Source of the DNA: Winogradskyella arenosi
GTDB taxonomy: Bacteria; Bacteroidota; Bacteroidia; Flavobacteriales; Flavobacteriaceae
Direction: 5' to 3'
Length of the DNA stretch: 64,000 bases
NCBI RefSeq assembly: GCF_003337305.1
Contig: NZ_QPJO01000001.1
Location: 248,001-312,000 of the forward strand
The translations under genes and the position numbers were made by a program. Shown piece by piece: positions 55,347 through 63,877 of this stretch. The notes under the pieces are model-generated. The model searched no databases, had not been told where the DNA came from, and saw only the letters and a list, made by a program, of their open reading frames with translations. How positions within the stretch are numbered: position 1 is the first letter of the stretch; every line of letters starts with the position of its first letter.

Positions 55347-56009
55347 TTAGCCCTCAATTTTCTTTAAATATAAATTTTTAGCCACACTATAAGAGACTAC
55401 AATTTCAGCATGTTCTAAAGCTAATTTCACAGAATGATCAAAAGGCTCTTTGTGCAATACTTTCATAATGGTGCCTAGAGCAATCTTATTACTGTCTAAA
55501 TATTTTAAGAAATTAGAAGACGTATCATCAACCCCAATACATTTGTAAGTGGCCCCAACTTCGGCTTTAGCCAAAACAATTTTTTCTAAAGGTTTAAAAT
55601 TTCCTTCTTTATCGGGAATAGGATCGCCATGCGGATCGTAAGTAGGAAACTCTAAGAAGGCATCCAATTCGTCCACCAACTTATCTGACTTAATATGCTC
55701 TAAATGCTCGGCGACTTCATGCACCTCATCCCATGAAAAATTTAATTTCTCAACTAAAAAGACTTCCCATAAGCGGTGTTTTCTAATAATATTGACAGCG
55801 ACACGCCTACCGTCTTCCGTTAAAGTTACACCCTGATATTTTTTATAATCGGCATAATTCTTTTCCGATAATTTTTTAATCATATCGGTTACAGAAGAAG
55901 CTTTGGTCTGCATCACCTCAGCAATAGCGTTAGTATTAACGGTTTTTTCACCATTAGTACTTAAATGATAAATGGTCTTTATATAGTTTTCCTCTGTAAG
56001 TGTGATCAT
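55347..56009 (-). CDS. DtxR/MntR-family metal-dependent repressor
   Basis: The 220-residue protein has the DtxR plan: an N-terminal winged helix (TEENYIKTIYHLSTNG to SSVTDMIKKLSEKNYADYKKYQGVTLTEDGRR, about residues 1-65), a dimerisation and metal-binding domain (HRLWEVFLVEKLNFSWDEVHEVAEHLEHIKSDKLVDELDAFL, about 75-120, with CxxHGDP-like YDPHGDPIP), and a C-terminal FeoA/SH3-like domain (about 145-218). With Mn or Fe it should bind operators and shut off metal uptake. The gene is divergent from the TonB receptor of the metal locus, with a 32-bp inverted repeat between them. Confidence 0.93.
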   Translation of the reverse strand: MITLTEENYIKTIYHLSTNGEKTVNTNAIAEVMQTKASSVTDMIKKLSEKNYADYKKYQGVTLTEDGRRVAVNIIRKHRLWEVFLVEKLNFSWDEVHEVAEHLEHIKSDKLVDELDAFLEFPTYDPHGDPIPDKEGNFKPLEKIVLAKAEVGATYKCIGVDDTSSNFLKYLDSNKIALGTIMKVLHKEPFDHSVKLALEHAEIVVSYSVAKNLYLKKIEG

Positions 56010-56027
56010 AAACTGAAATGTGAACTA

Positions 56028-56035
56028 CAAATATA
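56028..56035 (-). promoter_or_regulatory. -7 promoter element for the DtxR-family gene
   Basis: Minus-strand TATATTTG matches TAnnTTTG, 18 bp before ATG 56009. The inverted repeat begins 17 bp upstream of it. Confidence 0.6.
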
Positions 56036-56052
56036 GAGAACTTATCTTTCTT

Positions 56053-56084
56053 AAAATATTTTTAGACAACTCTAAAAATATTTT
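56053..56084. promoter_or_regulatory. 32-bp inverted repeat, candidate operator of the DtxR-family repressor
   Basis: Arms AAAATATTTTTAGA (56053-56066) and TCTAAAAATATTTT (56071-56084) are exact reverse complements separated by CAAC. The repeat lies between the leftward repressor promoter and the rightward receptor promoter, where a dimer could block both. The inner TTTAGA-CAAC-TCTAAA core resembles the dyads bound by MntR/DtxR proteins in general form. Confidence 0.65.
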
Positions 56085-56086
56085 TA

Positions 56087-56094
56087 TATCTTAG
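56087..56094 (+). promoter_or_regulatory. Likely -7 element for the TonB receptor gene
   Basis: TATCTTAG differs from TAnnTTTG at one base and lies 15 bp before ATG 56110. Its -33 position falls inside the inverted repeat. Confidence 0.4.
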
Positions 56095-56109
56095 CAAAAA
56101 TAAATCAAG

Positions 56110-58362
56110 ATGAAGCTAATTAATTATATTATATTTCTTTTAATTACCTCAGCAACAGCTCAAACCACGTACAAAATTCAAGGAAAGGTATTTTCAGAAG
56201 GGGCACCACTCCCTTATGCAAATATTTATATTGAAAATAGCATTAAAGGCAGCACTACTAATTCAGAGGGTGTATTTACGCTTCAAGACTTACAACCCGG
56301 CACCTATACCATTGCAGCATCATTTACAGGATTTAAACTTCAAAAAAAAACCATCACCATTCAAAATAAAGACCAAAATCTTGTTTTTAATCTTATTGAA
56401 AGTGATGCATTAAGCGAGGTTATTGTCACCGGAACGCTTAAAGCCGTATCTCGCTTAGAAAGCGCCGTGCCCGTAGAAGTTTACAGCACTACCTTTTTAA
56501 AGAAAAACCCCACGCCTAATATTTTTGAAGCACTTCAGAATGTTAATGGCGTACGCCCCCAATTAAACTGTAATGTCTGTAATACTGGAGATATTCATAT
56601 TAATGGATTAGAAGGACCTTACACTTTAGTACTCATTGACGGGATGCCCATTGTTAGTGGACTTTCTACCGTTTATGGTTTATCCGGAATTCCCAATTCA
56701 CTTATTGAACAAATTGAAATTGTAAAAGGTCCAGCCTCCTCTTTATACGGCAGTGAAGCGGTTGGAGGCTTAATCAATATCATTACCAAACACCCGGATA
56801 ACGTCCCGCATTTTTTTGCCGATACTTTCCTAACCGGCTGGGGCGAGCTTAACCTGGACGCCGGATTTAAAGCAAAGGTAGGCGAAAAGGCAAGTGTTTT
56901 AGTCGGCACCAACTACTTTAGATTTAACGAACGCATTGATAATAACAATGATAATTTTACAGACCTTACACTGCAAGACCGCATTTCGGTATTTCAAAAA
57001 TGGGATTTCAAACGTGCTCATAATCGAAAATTCTCCGTTGCCGGACGCTATTTTTATGAAGACCGTTGGGGTGGCGAATTACAATGGAATAAAAACTTTA
57101 GAGGTGGCGACGAGGTTTATGGTGAAAGTATCTACACCTCGCGTTTTGAGCTATTAGGAAACTACCAATTACCATTAAGCGAAAAGGTTAACTTCCAATT
57201 CTCGTATTCGGACCACGACCAAAATTCAGTCTACGGAAACACACCCTACATCGCACAGCAGCGCATTGGTTACGGGCAATTTATTTGGGATAAAACCCTT
57301 TCTAATCACGATTTCTTAGTTGGTGCTGCCCTGCGTTACAACTATTATAACGATAATACCACAGCCACCACAATAGCCGATGAAACAACCATACCTTCGG
57401 TGTTTGTTCAAGATGAAATTACCCTTCATTCTAAGCAAAGTTTACTCTTAGGCACCCGATTAGATTACGACAGTAGGCACGGTACAATTTTCACCCCAAG
57501 ACTTGCCTATAAATTTAAACCTACCGATACCGATATTATTAGATTAAATGCAGGAACAGGTTTTAGAGTTGTAAATCTTTTTACCGAAGAACACGCGGCA
57601 TTAACTGGCGCTAGAGATGTAGTGATTGAAGAAACATTAAATCCGGAAAAGTCATTTAACCTTACCTTAAACTATTTGAAGAAACTCTACCTTAAAAACG
57701 GCATGTACTTCACCTTTGACACCTCAGCCTGGTACACACATTTTACCAATGCTATTATTCCAGATTACGATAGCAATCCCAACCTCATCATCTACGACAA
57801 CCTTGACGGTTACTCCACCTCTAAAGGTTTTAGTTTTAATGTAGACGCCGTTTTTGCAAGTGGCATTAAAGCGTCTATTGGAGGAACCCACCAAGATGTT
57901 TCACAAACCGAAAATGACATTACCACAAGACAAATACTAACGGAACGCTTCTCTGGGGTTTGGTCTTTCAGTTACAAACATTACCCTACCCATCTAACCT
58001 TAGATTATACCGGAAGCCTTTATGGCCCTATGCGATTACCTTTGTTAAGCGACCTAGACCCAAGGCAAGACTATTCGCCTACATGGAGTATTCAGAATAT
58101 ACAACTGACCTTCGATGGCTTAAACAATTTAGAACTTTATGGCGGTGTAAAGAACCTATTAAACTGGACCCCAAACAAGGGCAATCCTTTTATTATTGCT
58201 AGAGCTGACGATCCTTTTGATGAAAATGTGGATTTTGATGCTAGTGGCGATGTTATTGCCACCGCAGACAACCCTTATGCCCTAACCTTTGACCCCTCTT
58301 ATGTCTATGGTCCTAATCAAGGAATTCGATTATTTTTTGGAATGCGATATCACTTCAATTAA
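56110..58362 (+). CDS. TonB-dependent receptor of a metal-uptake locus
   Basis: The 750-residue protein has a signal peptide, a carboxypeptidase-regulatory-like domain (about residues 20-100), a plug with INGLEGPYTLVLIDGMPIVSG and IEIVKGPASSLYGSEAVGGLINIITK, and a beta-barrel ending RLFFGMRYHFN. The plug contains CNVCNTGD (Cys154, Cys157), an unusual CxxC that could bind a metal. Position next to a DtxR-family gene and in front of a TroA-type ABC operon suggests it brings Mn, Fe or Zn, perhaps as a chelate, through the outer membrane. Confidence 0.88.
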   Translation: MKLINYIIFLLITSATAQTTYKIQGKVFSEGAPLPYANIYIENSIKGSTTNSEGVFTLQDLQPGTYTIAASFTGFKLQKKTITIQNKDQNLVFNLIESDALSEVIVTGTLKAVSRLESAVPVEVYSTTFLKKNPTPNIFEALQNVNGVRPQLNCNVCNTGDIHINGLEGPYTLVLIDGMPIVSGLSTVYGLSGIPNSLIEQIEIVKGPASSLYGSEAVGGLINIITKHPDNVPHFFADTFLTGWGELNLDAGFKAKVGEKASVLVGTNYFRFNERIDNNNDNFTDLTLQDRISVFQKWDFKRAHNRKFSVAGRYFYEDRWGGELQWNKNFRGGDEVYGESIYTSRFELLGNYQLPLSEKVNFQFSYSDHDQNSVYGNTPYIAQQRIGYGQFIWDKTLSNHDFLVGAALRYNYYNDNTTATTIADETTIPSVFVQDEITLHSKQSLLLGTRLDYDSRHGTIFTPRLAYKFKPTDTDIIRLNAGTGFRVVNLFTEEHAALTGARDVVIEETLNPEKSFNLTLNYLKKLYLKNGMYFTFDTSAWYTHFTNAIIPDYDSNPNLIIYDNLDGYSTSKGFSFNVDAVFASGIKASIGGTHQDVSQTENDITTRQILTERFSGVWSFSYKHYPTHLTLDYTGSLYGPMRLPLLSDLDPRQDYSPTWSIQNIQLTFDGLNNLELYGGVKNLLNWTPNKGNPFIIARADDPFDENVDFDASGDVIATADNPYALTFDPSYVYGPNQGIRLFFGMRYHFN

Positions 58363-58402
58363 TCATTCATTTTTAGTACCTTCGTAATAAATATTTAGAT
58401 TT

Positions 58403-59314
58403 ATGAAAAAAATGATTTTCCTATGCGCTATCACGCTCATTTTTATGGCTTGTACGGATAAGACTAAAGATGACGGAAAACTAAATATCGTTACCACAAC
58501 CACTATGGTTACCGATTTGGTACAACATATTGGTGGTGATTTAATCCATGTGAATGGCCTTATGGGTGCTGGTGTAGATCCCCACCTCTACAAAGCCAGT
58601 GAAGGGGATGTTTCTAAATTGGTTAATGCAGATATCATTTTCTATAACGGATTACACCTTGAAGGGAAATTGGTAGAAGTGCTTGAAAAAATGGAAAGCG
58701 TTAATAAAACCACTATTGCCTTATCTGACGCCTTAGACAAAAACACTTTAATCGGTTCGGAATATTTTGCTTCTAACTACGATCCGCACGTGTGGTTCGA
58801 TATCGAGTTTTTTAAACGTTTTGCGCAAAAAACGGCGGCCGTATTATCAGAAAAAGATCCTACTAACGCCGCACAGTACGAAGCCAATAAAGTTGCATAC
58901 GTCCAAGACTTAGACCAACTTCAAACTAAGATAAAAGCAACGATAGCCACACTTCCTGAAGAAAAAAGGATCTTAGTTACCGCTCATGATGCCTTTAATT
59001 ACTTCGGAAAAGCCTACGGTTTTAACGTTGTAGGTCTGCAGGGAATTTCTACCGCTACCGAAGCTGGCGTTCAAGATGTGCAAAAATTAGCTACTTTTAT
59101 TATAGACAAACAGATTAAAGCTATCTTTATTGAAAGTTCTGTACCCAAGCGAACAATTGAAGCCCTACAAGCTTCTGTAAATTCAAAGGGACACCATGTA
59201 GAAATTGGCGGCACGCTATATTCTGATGCCCTTGGAAATGCCGGTACTACAGAAGGAACTTATATTGGAATGTTTGAATACAATGTGAATACAATTGTTA
59301 ATGCCCTTAAATAA
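58403..59314 (+). CDS. TroA-type metal-binding ABC transporter lipoprotein
   Basis: The 303-residue protein has a lipoprotein signal with Cys17 (IFMAC) and the cluster A-I fold. The four metal ligands of TroA are all present: His61 (GVDPHLYK), His129 (YDPHVWFD), His195 ([11 protein letters not shown]) and Asp275 ([10 protein letters not shown]). The His-rich loop of ZnuA is absent, so Mn, Fe or Zn are all possible. Its TAA overlaps the ATPase ATG by one base. Confidence 0.93.
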   Translation: MKKMIFLCAITLIFMACTDKTKDDGKLNIVTTTTMVTDLVQHIGGDLIHVNGLMGAGVDPHLYKASEGDVSKLVNADIIFYNGLHLEGKLVEVLEKMESVNKTTIALSDALDKNTLIGSEYFASNYDPHVWFDIEFFKRFAQKTAAVLSEKDPTNAAQYEANKVAYVQDLDQLQTKIKATIATLPEEKRILVTAHDAFNYFGKAYGFNVVGLQGISTATEAGVQDVQKLATFIIDKQIKAIFIESSVPKRTIEALQASVNSKGHHVEIGGTLYSDALGNAGTTEGTYIGMFEYNVNTIVNALK

Positions 59315-60048
59315 TGGATAAAATAGCCGTAAAAGTTGACGATCTTACTGTAGCCTACAATTACAAGCCGGTCCTTTGGGATATTGATTTAGAAATTCCT
59401 GAAGGCGTTCTTATGGCCATTGTTGGCCCAAATGGCGCCGGGAAATCAACTTTAATAAAATCTATATTAGGCATTTTAAAACCTATCGCTGGTAGTGTTT
59501 CCTTTTATGGTAAACCCTATAGCAAACAACGTCAATTGGTGGCTTATGTTCCCCAAAAGGGAAGTGTAGATTGGGATTTCCCAACCACAGCCTTAGATGT
59601 CGTGATGATGGGAACCTACGGAAGTCTGGGCTGGATAAAACGTCCGGGGCAGAAAGAAAAAAAATCAGCCTTAGAAGCTTTAGAAAAAGTCGGGATGTTA
59701 ACCTTTAAAAACCGACAAATTAGTCAGCTCTCAGGAGGACAACAGCAACGGATCTTTTTAGCACGGGCCTTAGTTCAAAATGCTTCAATCTATTTTATGG
59801 ATGAACCATTTCAAGGTGTAGATGCGACAACAGAAGTTGCCATTATCAATATTTTAAAAGAATTAAGACGGGCCAATAAAACGGTTATTGTTGTTCACCA
59901 TGACCTACAAACAGTTCCGGAATATTTTGATTGGGTGACGTTTTTAAATGTAAAAAAAATTGCTACAGGTCCTGTTAAAGATATTTTCAATGATGATAAT
60001 TTAACAAAAACCTATGGCATTAATTATAAAGTTAGTATTCAAGAATAA
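59314..60048 (+). CDS. Metal ABC transporter ATPase
   Basis: The 244-residue ATPase has Walker [10 protein letters not shown] (residues 38-46), the signature [16 protein letters not shown], Walker B IYFMDEPF and the switch His in VVHHDL. It belongs to the MntB/ZnuC/TroB type that drives cluster A-I importers. The start overlaps the binding-protein stop. A 108-bp gap with no visible feature precedes the first permease gene. Confidence 0.95.
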   Translation: MDKIAVKVDDLTVAYNYKPVLWDIDLEIPEGVLMAIVGPNGAGKSTLIKSILGILKPIAGSVSFYGKPYSKQRQLVAYVPQKGSVDWDFPTTALDVVMMGTYGSLGWIKRPGQKEKKSALEALEKVGMLTFKNRQISQLSGGQQQRIFLARALVQNASIYFMDEPFQGVDATTEVAIINILKELRRANKTVIVVHHDLQTVPEYFDWVTFLNVKKIATGPVKDIFNDDNLTKTYGINYKVSIQE

Positions 60049-60156
60049 CCTCTAATACCACCGAGACTATCAGATTTTAAAACACGGTGATCCGCAAAAA
60101 AAATGAACAACCAAATACCATAACGCTACATAAGCGCTTCAATTTTACCATACGCA

Positions 60157-61284
60157 TTGGACATTACAACATACATAGAATTAGTATTTTCAGACTACAC
60201 TCTTAGAACCATTACGCTAGGAACAGCTATTTTAGGTGCCATCACCGGAATGCTTGGAAGTTTTGCCGTCCTTAGAAAGCAAAGTTTATTAGGAGATGCC
60301 ATATCACATGCAGCCTTACCAGGTATTGCTATCGCCTTTTTAATAACCGGAGCAAAAGACAGTAATACTCTATTAATTGGTGCTTTGGTTAGTGGACTTG
60401 TAGGGACATTTTGGATTAAGAACATCGTCACCAAAACCCACCTGAAATCGGATACCGCTCTAGGCCTCATCCTATCTGTGTTTTTTGGATTTGGAATGCT
60501 CCTTCTTACGTTTATTCAGAAACAACCTAATGCCAACCAAGCCGGCTTAGACAAATACCTCTTTGGGCAAGCGGCTACCTTAGTAGAAAGTGATGTTTGG
60601 ATGATGGCTATTATTACAGGAGTTTGCCTTTTAGTGATGCTAACGTTTTGGAAAGAATTTAAAATACTCCTCTTTGATGCCGATTATACCAAAACATTAG
60701 GGTTTAACACCCGAATTATAGATATTCTCATTACCGTTTTCATTGTTTTAGCCATTGTTTTAGGCTTGCAAACTGTTGGCGTTGTTTTAATGAGCGCTAT
60801 GCTATTAGCTCCTGCTGCTGCTGCAAGACAATGGACCAATAGTTTATCTAAAATGGTTGTTTTAGCCGCTGTATTTGGTGCCTTCTCTGGTGTTTTTGGA
60901 ACCGCCATTAGTGCCAGTCAGAATAATTTATCTACAGGTCCCGTAATTGTACTTGTCGCTAGTGTGTTTGTAGCCTTCTCCTTTATCTTTTCACCCAGTC
61001 GTGGCTTATTATTTAAACAAATTAGAGTTATAAAAAACAGACGGGATTTAGAATTGCATAAAACCTTAGCTTTTATGTACCACATCGCAGAAACTCATGA
61101 AAATATTTCTCACCCACACACGGTAAAGCTGCTTAACAATTTTCAAGGTTACACAAAAAGTACCCTTCAGAAATTGGTCGATAAAGACTACGTAAAACTT
61201 AATGGAAACATGTGGAGTCTAACCCCAACAGGGTTTGAAACTGCAGCCAATTTATATACTAAACAGAGCACAAACGATGAATAG
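60157..61284 (+). CDS. Metal ABC transporter permease with C-terminal winged-helix-like domain
   Basis: The 375-residue protein starts with TTG at 60157 (MDITTYIELVFSDYTLRTI). Residues 1-285 form the ABC-3 permease, with family stretches AVLRKQSLLGDAISHAALPGIAIAF, ALGLILSVFFG and VGVVLMSAMLLAPAAAARQW. The remaining 90 residues are extra: helices LELHKTLAFMYHIAETH, then YTKSTLQKLVDKDYVKLNG and WSLTPTGFETAANLYTK, a pattern like the recognition helix and wing of DtxR-type winged helices. It would face the cytosol. Ordinary TroC/ZnuB permeases stop near residue 285. Confidence 0.9.
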   Translation: MDITTYIELVFSDYTLRTITLGTAILGAITGMLGSFAVLRKQSLLGDAISHAALPGIAIAFLITGAKDSNTLLIGALVSGLVGTFWIKNIVTKTHLKSDTALGLILSVFFGFGMLLLTFIQKQPNANQAGLDKYLFGQAATLVESDVWMMAIITGVCLLVMLTFWKEFKILLFDADYTKTLGFNTRIIDILITVFIVLAIVLGLQTVGVVLMSAMLLAPAAAARQWTNSLSKMVVLAAVFGAFSGVFGTAISASQNNLSTGPVIVLVASVFVAFSFIFSPSRGLLFKQIRVIKNRRDLELHKTLAFMYHIAETHENISHPHTVKLLNNFQGYTKSTLQKLVDKDYVKLNGNMWSLTPTGFETAANLYTKQSTNDE

Positions 61285-62437
61285 CGCCCAATTAGAAATA
61301 CAGCTCATAGCTAGTTTAGTCGCCATTGCCTGCGCCATCCCTGGAACATTTTTAGTGTTACGGAAAATGGCTATGATTAGCGATGCCATTAGTCACGCTA
61401 TATTACCGGGTATTGTGGTTGGTTTTTTTATTACGCAAGATTTAAATTCTCCCCTACTTATTCTACTGGCTGCCTTAACCGGAATAATCACCGTAGTCTT
61501 AGTAGAATACATTCAAAAAACAGGCTTAGTAAAAGAAGATACCGCCATTGGCTTAGTCTTCCCTGCGTTATTTAGTATTGGGGTGATTCTTATTGCTAAA
61601 AATGCGAATGACGTTCACCTCGATGTGGATGCCGTTTTATTAGGCGAACTGGCTTTTGCACCTTTTGACCGTCTTTTATTTAATGGCATTGATATAGGCC
61701 CTAAATCACTTTGGGTGGTTGGCCTTATTTTATTAGTTACGGTGTCTTTGTTAATCCTATTTTTTAAGGAGTTAAAATTAAGCACGTTTGACGAAGGCTT
61801 ATCGGCCTCACTTGGGTTTTCGCCTGCCATTATCCACTACGGACTCATGTCTGTATCTTCAGTAACCACCGTAGGCGCTTTTGATGCTGTCGGGGCTATT
61901 TTAGTGGTAGCGTTGATGATTTCACCAGCAGCTTCAGCTTATTTACTGACTACAGATTTAAAAAAGATGCTCGGTTTAGCCATCAGTTTTGGTGTGTTTA
62001 GTGCCGTGTTTGGCTATTGGGTCGCCCACTGGTTAGACGCTTCAATTGCAGGATCTATAACCACGGTTCTTGGACTTGTGTTTTTACTAGTGTATTTATT
62101 TGCTCCTACCAAAGGAATAATTGCCGTGATGTACCGAGAAAGACAACAGCAAATTGAAGTCTCTTTATTGACCTTTCTACTGCATTTAAAAAATCATGAT
62201 GAACTTGAAGAGCGCCACGTCAACCACCTTTATGAACATATTAATTGGCAGAAGGTGCGTGCCAAAAGCGTTTTAGATTTAGCACAAAAGAACAATATGA
62301 TCCGTCTGGATAAAAATATCGTGTCTTTAACTGAAAAAGGAGATCAATTTACCTCTAAAGCCATTGATTATATCATGACTAATGAAGATGCCCAAATTGA
62401 AGATATGAAGGCCGATTTCTTTTTATTCCGAGGCTAA
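61277..62437 (+). CDS. Second metal ABC transporter permease with C-terminal winged-helix-like domain
   Basis: The 386-residue protein starts at ATG 61277, overlapping the first permease by 8 bp; a TTG at 61235 would only add 14 residues. Residues 1-288 are an ABC-3 permease (VLRKMAMISDAISHAILPGIVVGF, VHLDVDAVLLGELAFAP, FDAVGAILVVALMISPAASAYLL). Residues about 293-366 again read as a winged helix (LLTFLLHLKNHDELEERHV, VRAKSVLDLAQKNNMIRLDKNIVSLTEKGDQFTSKAIDYI), followed by an acidic tail. The two permeases probably form a heterodimer. Confidence 0.9.
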   Translation: MNSAQLEIQLIASLVAIACAIPGTFLVLRKMAMISDAISHAILPGIVVGFFITQDLNSPLLILLAALTGIITVVLVEYIQKTGLVKEDTAIGLVFPALFSIGVILIAKNANDVHLDVDAVLLGELAFAPFDRLLFNGIDIGPKSLWVVGLILLVTVSLLILFFKELKLSTFDEGLSASLGFSPAIIHYGLMSVSSVTTVGAFDAVGAILVVALMISPAASAYLLTTDLKKMLGLAISFGVFSAVFGYWVAHWLDASIAGSITTVLGLVFLLVYLFAPTKGIIAVMYRERQQQIEVSLLTFLLHLKNHDELEERHVNHLYEHINWQKVRAKSVLDLAQKNNMIRLDKNIVSLTEKGDQFTSKAIDYIMTNEDAQIEDMKADFFLFRG

Positions 62438-62499
62438 TCGTATAAAATAATTGAAAGTATAATCCTTACAAAGCGACTGAGCTTCATATTTAAATTCTT

Positions 62500-62649
62500 A
62501 TGACAGTACTCAACTATATTACCGGAAAGAATGGCCTAATTATTCTAGGCTTTATTGTACTATGCGTTTATAGCTATAATAAATACCGCACACAACGTTA
62601 CTTTAAGCATATAGAGAAACGACAAAAAGAAAAAGACAACAAGGCCTAA
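62500..62649 (+). CDS. 49-residue membrane protein
   Basis: ATG 62500 to TAA 62647-62649 encodes 49 residues with one transmembrane helix (about residues 12-26, LIILGFIVLCVYSYN) and a basic, charged C-terminal tail (KYRTQRYFKHIEKRQKEKDNKA). It lies 62 bp after the second permease on the same strand. It could be a small subunit of the metal transporter or an unrelated gene; nothing in its sequence decides this. Confidence 0.5.
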   Translation: MTVLNYITGKNGLIILGFIVLCVYSYNKYRTQRYFKHIEKRQKEKDNKA

Positions 62650-62669
62650 ACCATCAGGCCCTGTAGCGC

Positions 62670-63446
62670 TTATTTAAAACCGCGCTCTTTCTGAATGTGC
62701 TCATAAGACTCTTGTACCTGTCTAAATTTAGCTTCTGCACCTTCACGGTGTTCTTCACCTAAATGCCCCACACGGTCGGGATGGTATTTTTTTGCCATAG
62801 CACGATAAGCTTTTTTAACCTCAGCATCAGAGACCGACTTATCAATTTCAAGAATTTTATAGGCATTATCGCTACTGTTATAAAACATCGCTTTTATACT
62901 TTGATAATCGCGGTTGCTTATCCCTAAATAGCCTGAAATTGTAAAAATCTGCTGCAATTCATCTTCAGTTACCAAGCCATCCGCTTTTGCTATTCCGAAT
63001 AAGAAATGAAGCAATTGTAAACGCGACGCATGGTCCATCATTTGCTTTATCTGTAAACACACCTGACGGGTTGAAATCTCTTGCTTATTAATACGCTTAA
63101 ACAATTCAAAAGCCTTATTAGCTCTATCCTTACCATACATATTAGCAAACTGTTGACGTACAAAATCGAGCTCACGTTGGTCTTGCACACCATCAGCCTT
63201 AATCACCACCGAGGCTAAGATTAATAGACTTACTTCAAAATCCCCAGATTGTGTTCTTGGCTGTTGCCGTGTTCCTGTAGAACGATAAGGATCACTTTGC
63301 CTTCCCGTTTGACGATCACCAAGTAAAGGCGCACTTTTATCGGCAATATTATCAACAAAACTCCCTAAGGCTAATCCTATAATGGCGCCTATTGGACCTC
63401 CAAACGACCATCCAATTGCACCACCAATCCATTTTGCAAAACTCAT
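62670..63446 (-). CDS. TerB-like and DnaJ-domain protein (DjlA type)
   Basis: The 258-residue protein has an N-terminal glycine-rich hydrophobic segment (FAKWIGGAIGWSFGGPIGAIIGLALGSF, about residues 3-30), a TerB-like helical domain (EVSLLILASVVIKADGVQDQRELDFV to GISNRDYQSIKAMF, about 70-185) and a J domain with HPD at residues 222-224. DjlA-like proteins stimulate DnaK. Residues 40-68 are a polar linker. The 3' end is 20 bp from the convergent small membrane gene. Confidence 0.92.
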   Translation of the reverse strand: MSFAKWIGGAIGWSFGGPIGAIIGLALGSFVDNIADKSAPLLGDRQTGRQSDPYRSTGTRQQPRTQSGDFEVSLLILASVVIKADGVQDQRELDFVRQQFANMYGKDRANKAFELFKRINKQEISTRQVCLQIKQMMDHASRLQLLHFLFGIAKADGLVTEDELQQIFTISGYLGISNRDYQSIKAMFYNSSDNAYKILEIDKSVSDAEVKKAYRAMAKKYHPDRVGHLGEEHREGAEAKFRQVQESYEHIQKERGFK

Positions 63447-63511
63447 ATATTCTCTTTAATTTTTTAAGGCTGTAAATATACCACGAACCTATTAAAACGT
63501 TTGGTCTTTAA

Positions 63512-63724
63512 GTGAAAATTAGGATTTCAGAGACCACAAAATTTAGCTTTAAAAAGTATTCGCCTAACATTTACAACAGATTATTAGTAGAAGAGATTTA
63601 CAACTTGTTACGAAACAGACTTGAAATTATAGATTTTATTGAATTTAAAATTAAGATTTCAAAAAAACTAGAACGACCTTTTACGCTCTCCTGTTACAAT
63701 TCCCTTAAGCAAGCCGGTATCTGA
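63512..63724 (+). CDS. Small basic protein of unknown function
   Basis: The frame starts with GTG at 63512 and codes for 70 residues rich in Lys, Ile and Asn (RISETTKFSFKKYSPNIYNR, IEFKIKISKKLERPFTL). I recognise no domain and see no promoter match. It may be real, but could also be a chance frame in AT-rich DNA. Confidence 0.35.
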   Translation: MKIRISETTKFSFKKYSPNIYNRLLVEEIYNLLRNRLEIIDFIEFKIKISKKLERPFTLSCYNSLKQAGI

Positions 63725-63836
63725 TGAAGGGTTTGTTTTACTTTTAGATAGTTAAGTTATCCCTAAGCGATAGTGTTCTACAATAGCACTATTTAATCTG
63801 CCTACTAAAGACTGTAGGCTGCCTATTAATTTTACT

Positions 63837-63844
63837 TATCTTTG
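63837..63844 (+). promoter_or_regulatory. -7 promoter element for the bacilliredoxin gene
   Basis: TATCTTTG, 33 bp before ATG 63878. Confidence 0.6.
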
Positions 63845-63877
63845 CATTTCAATTGAGATTAATTAAAATTAAAAAAT

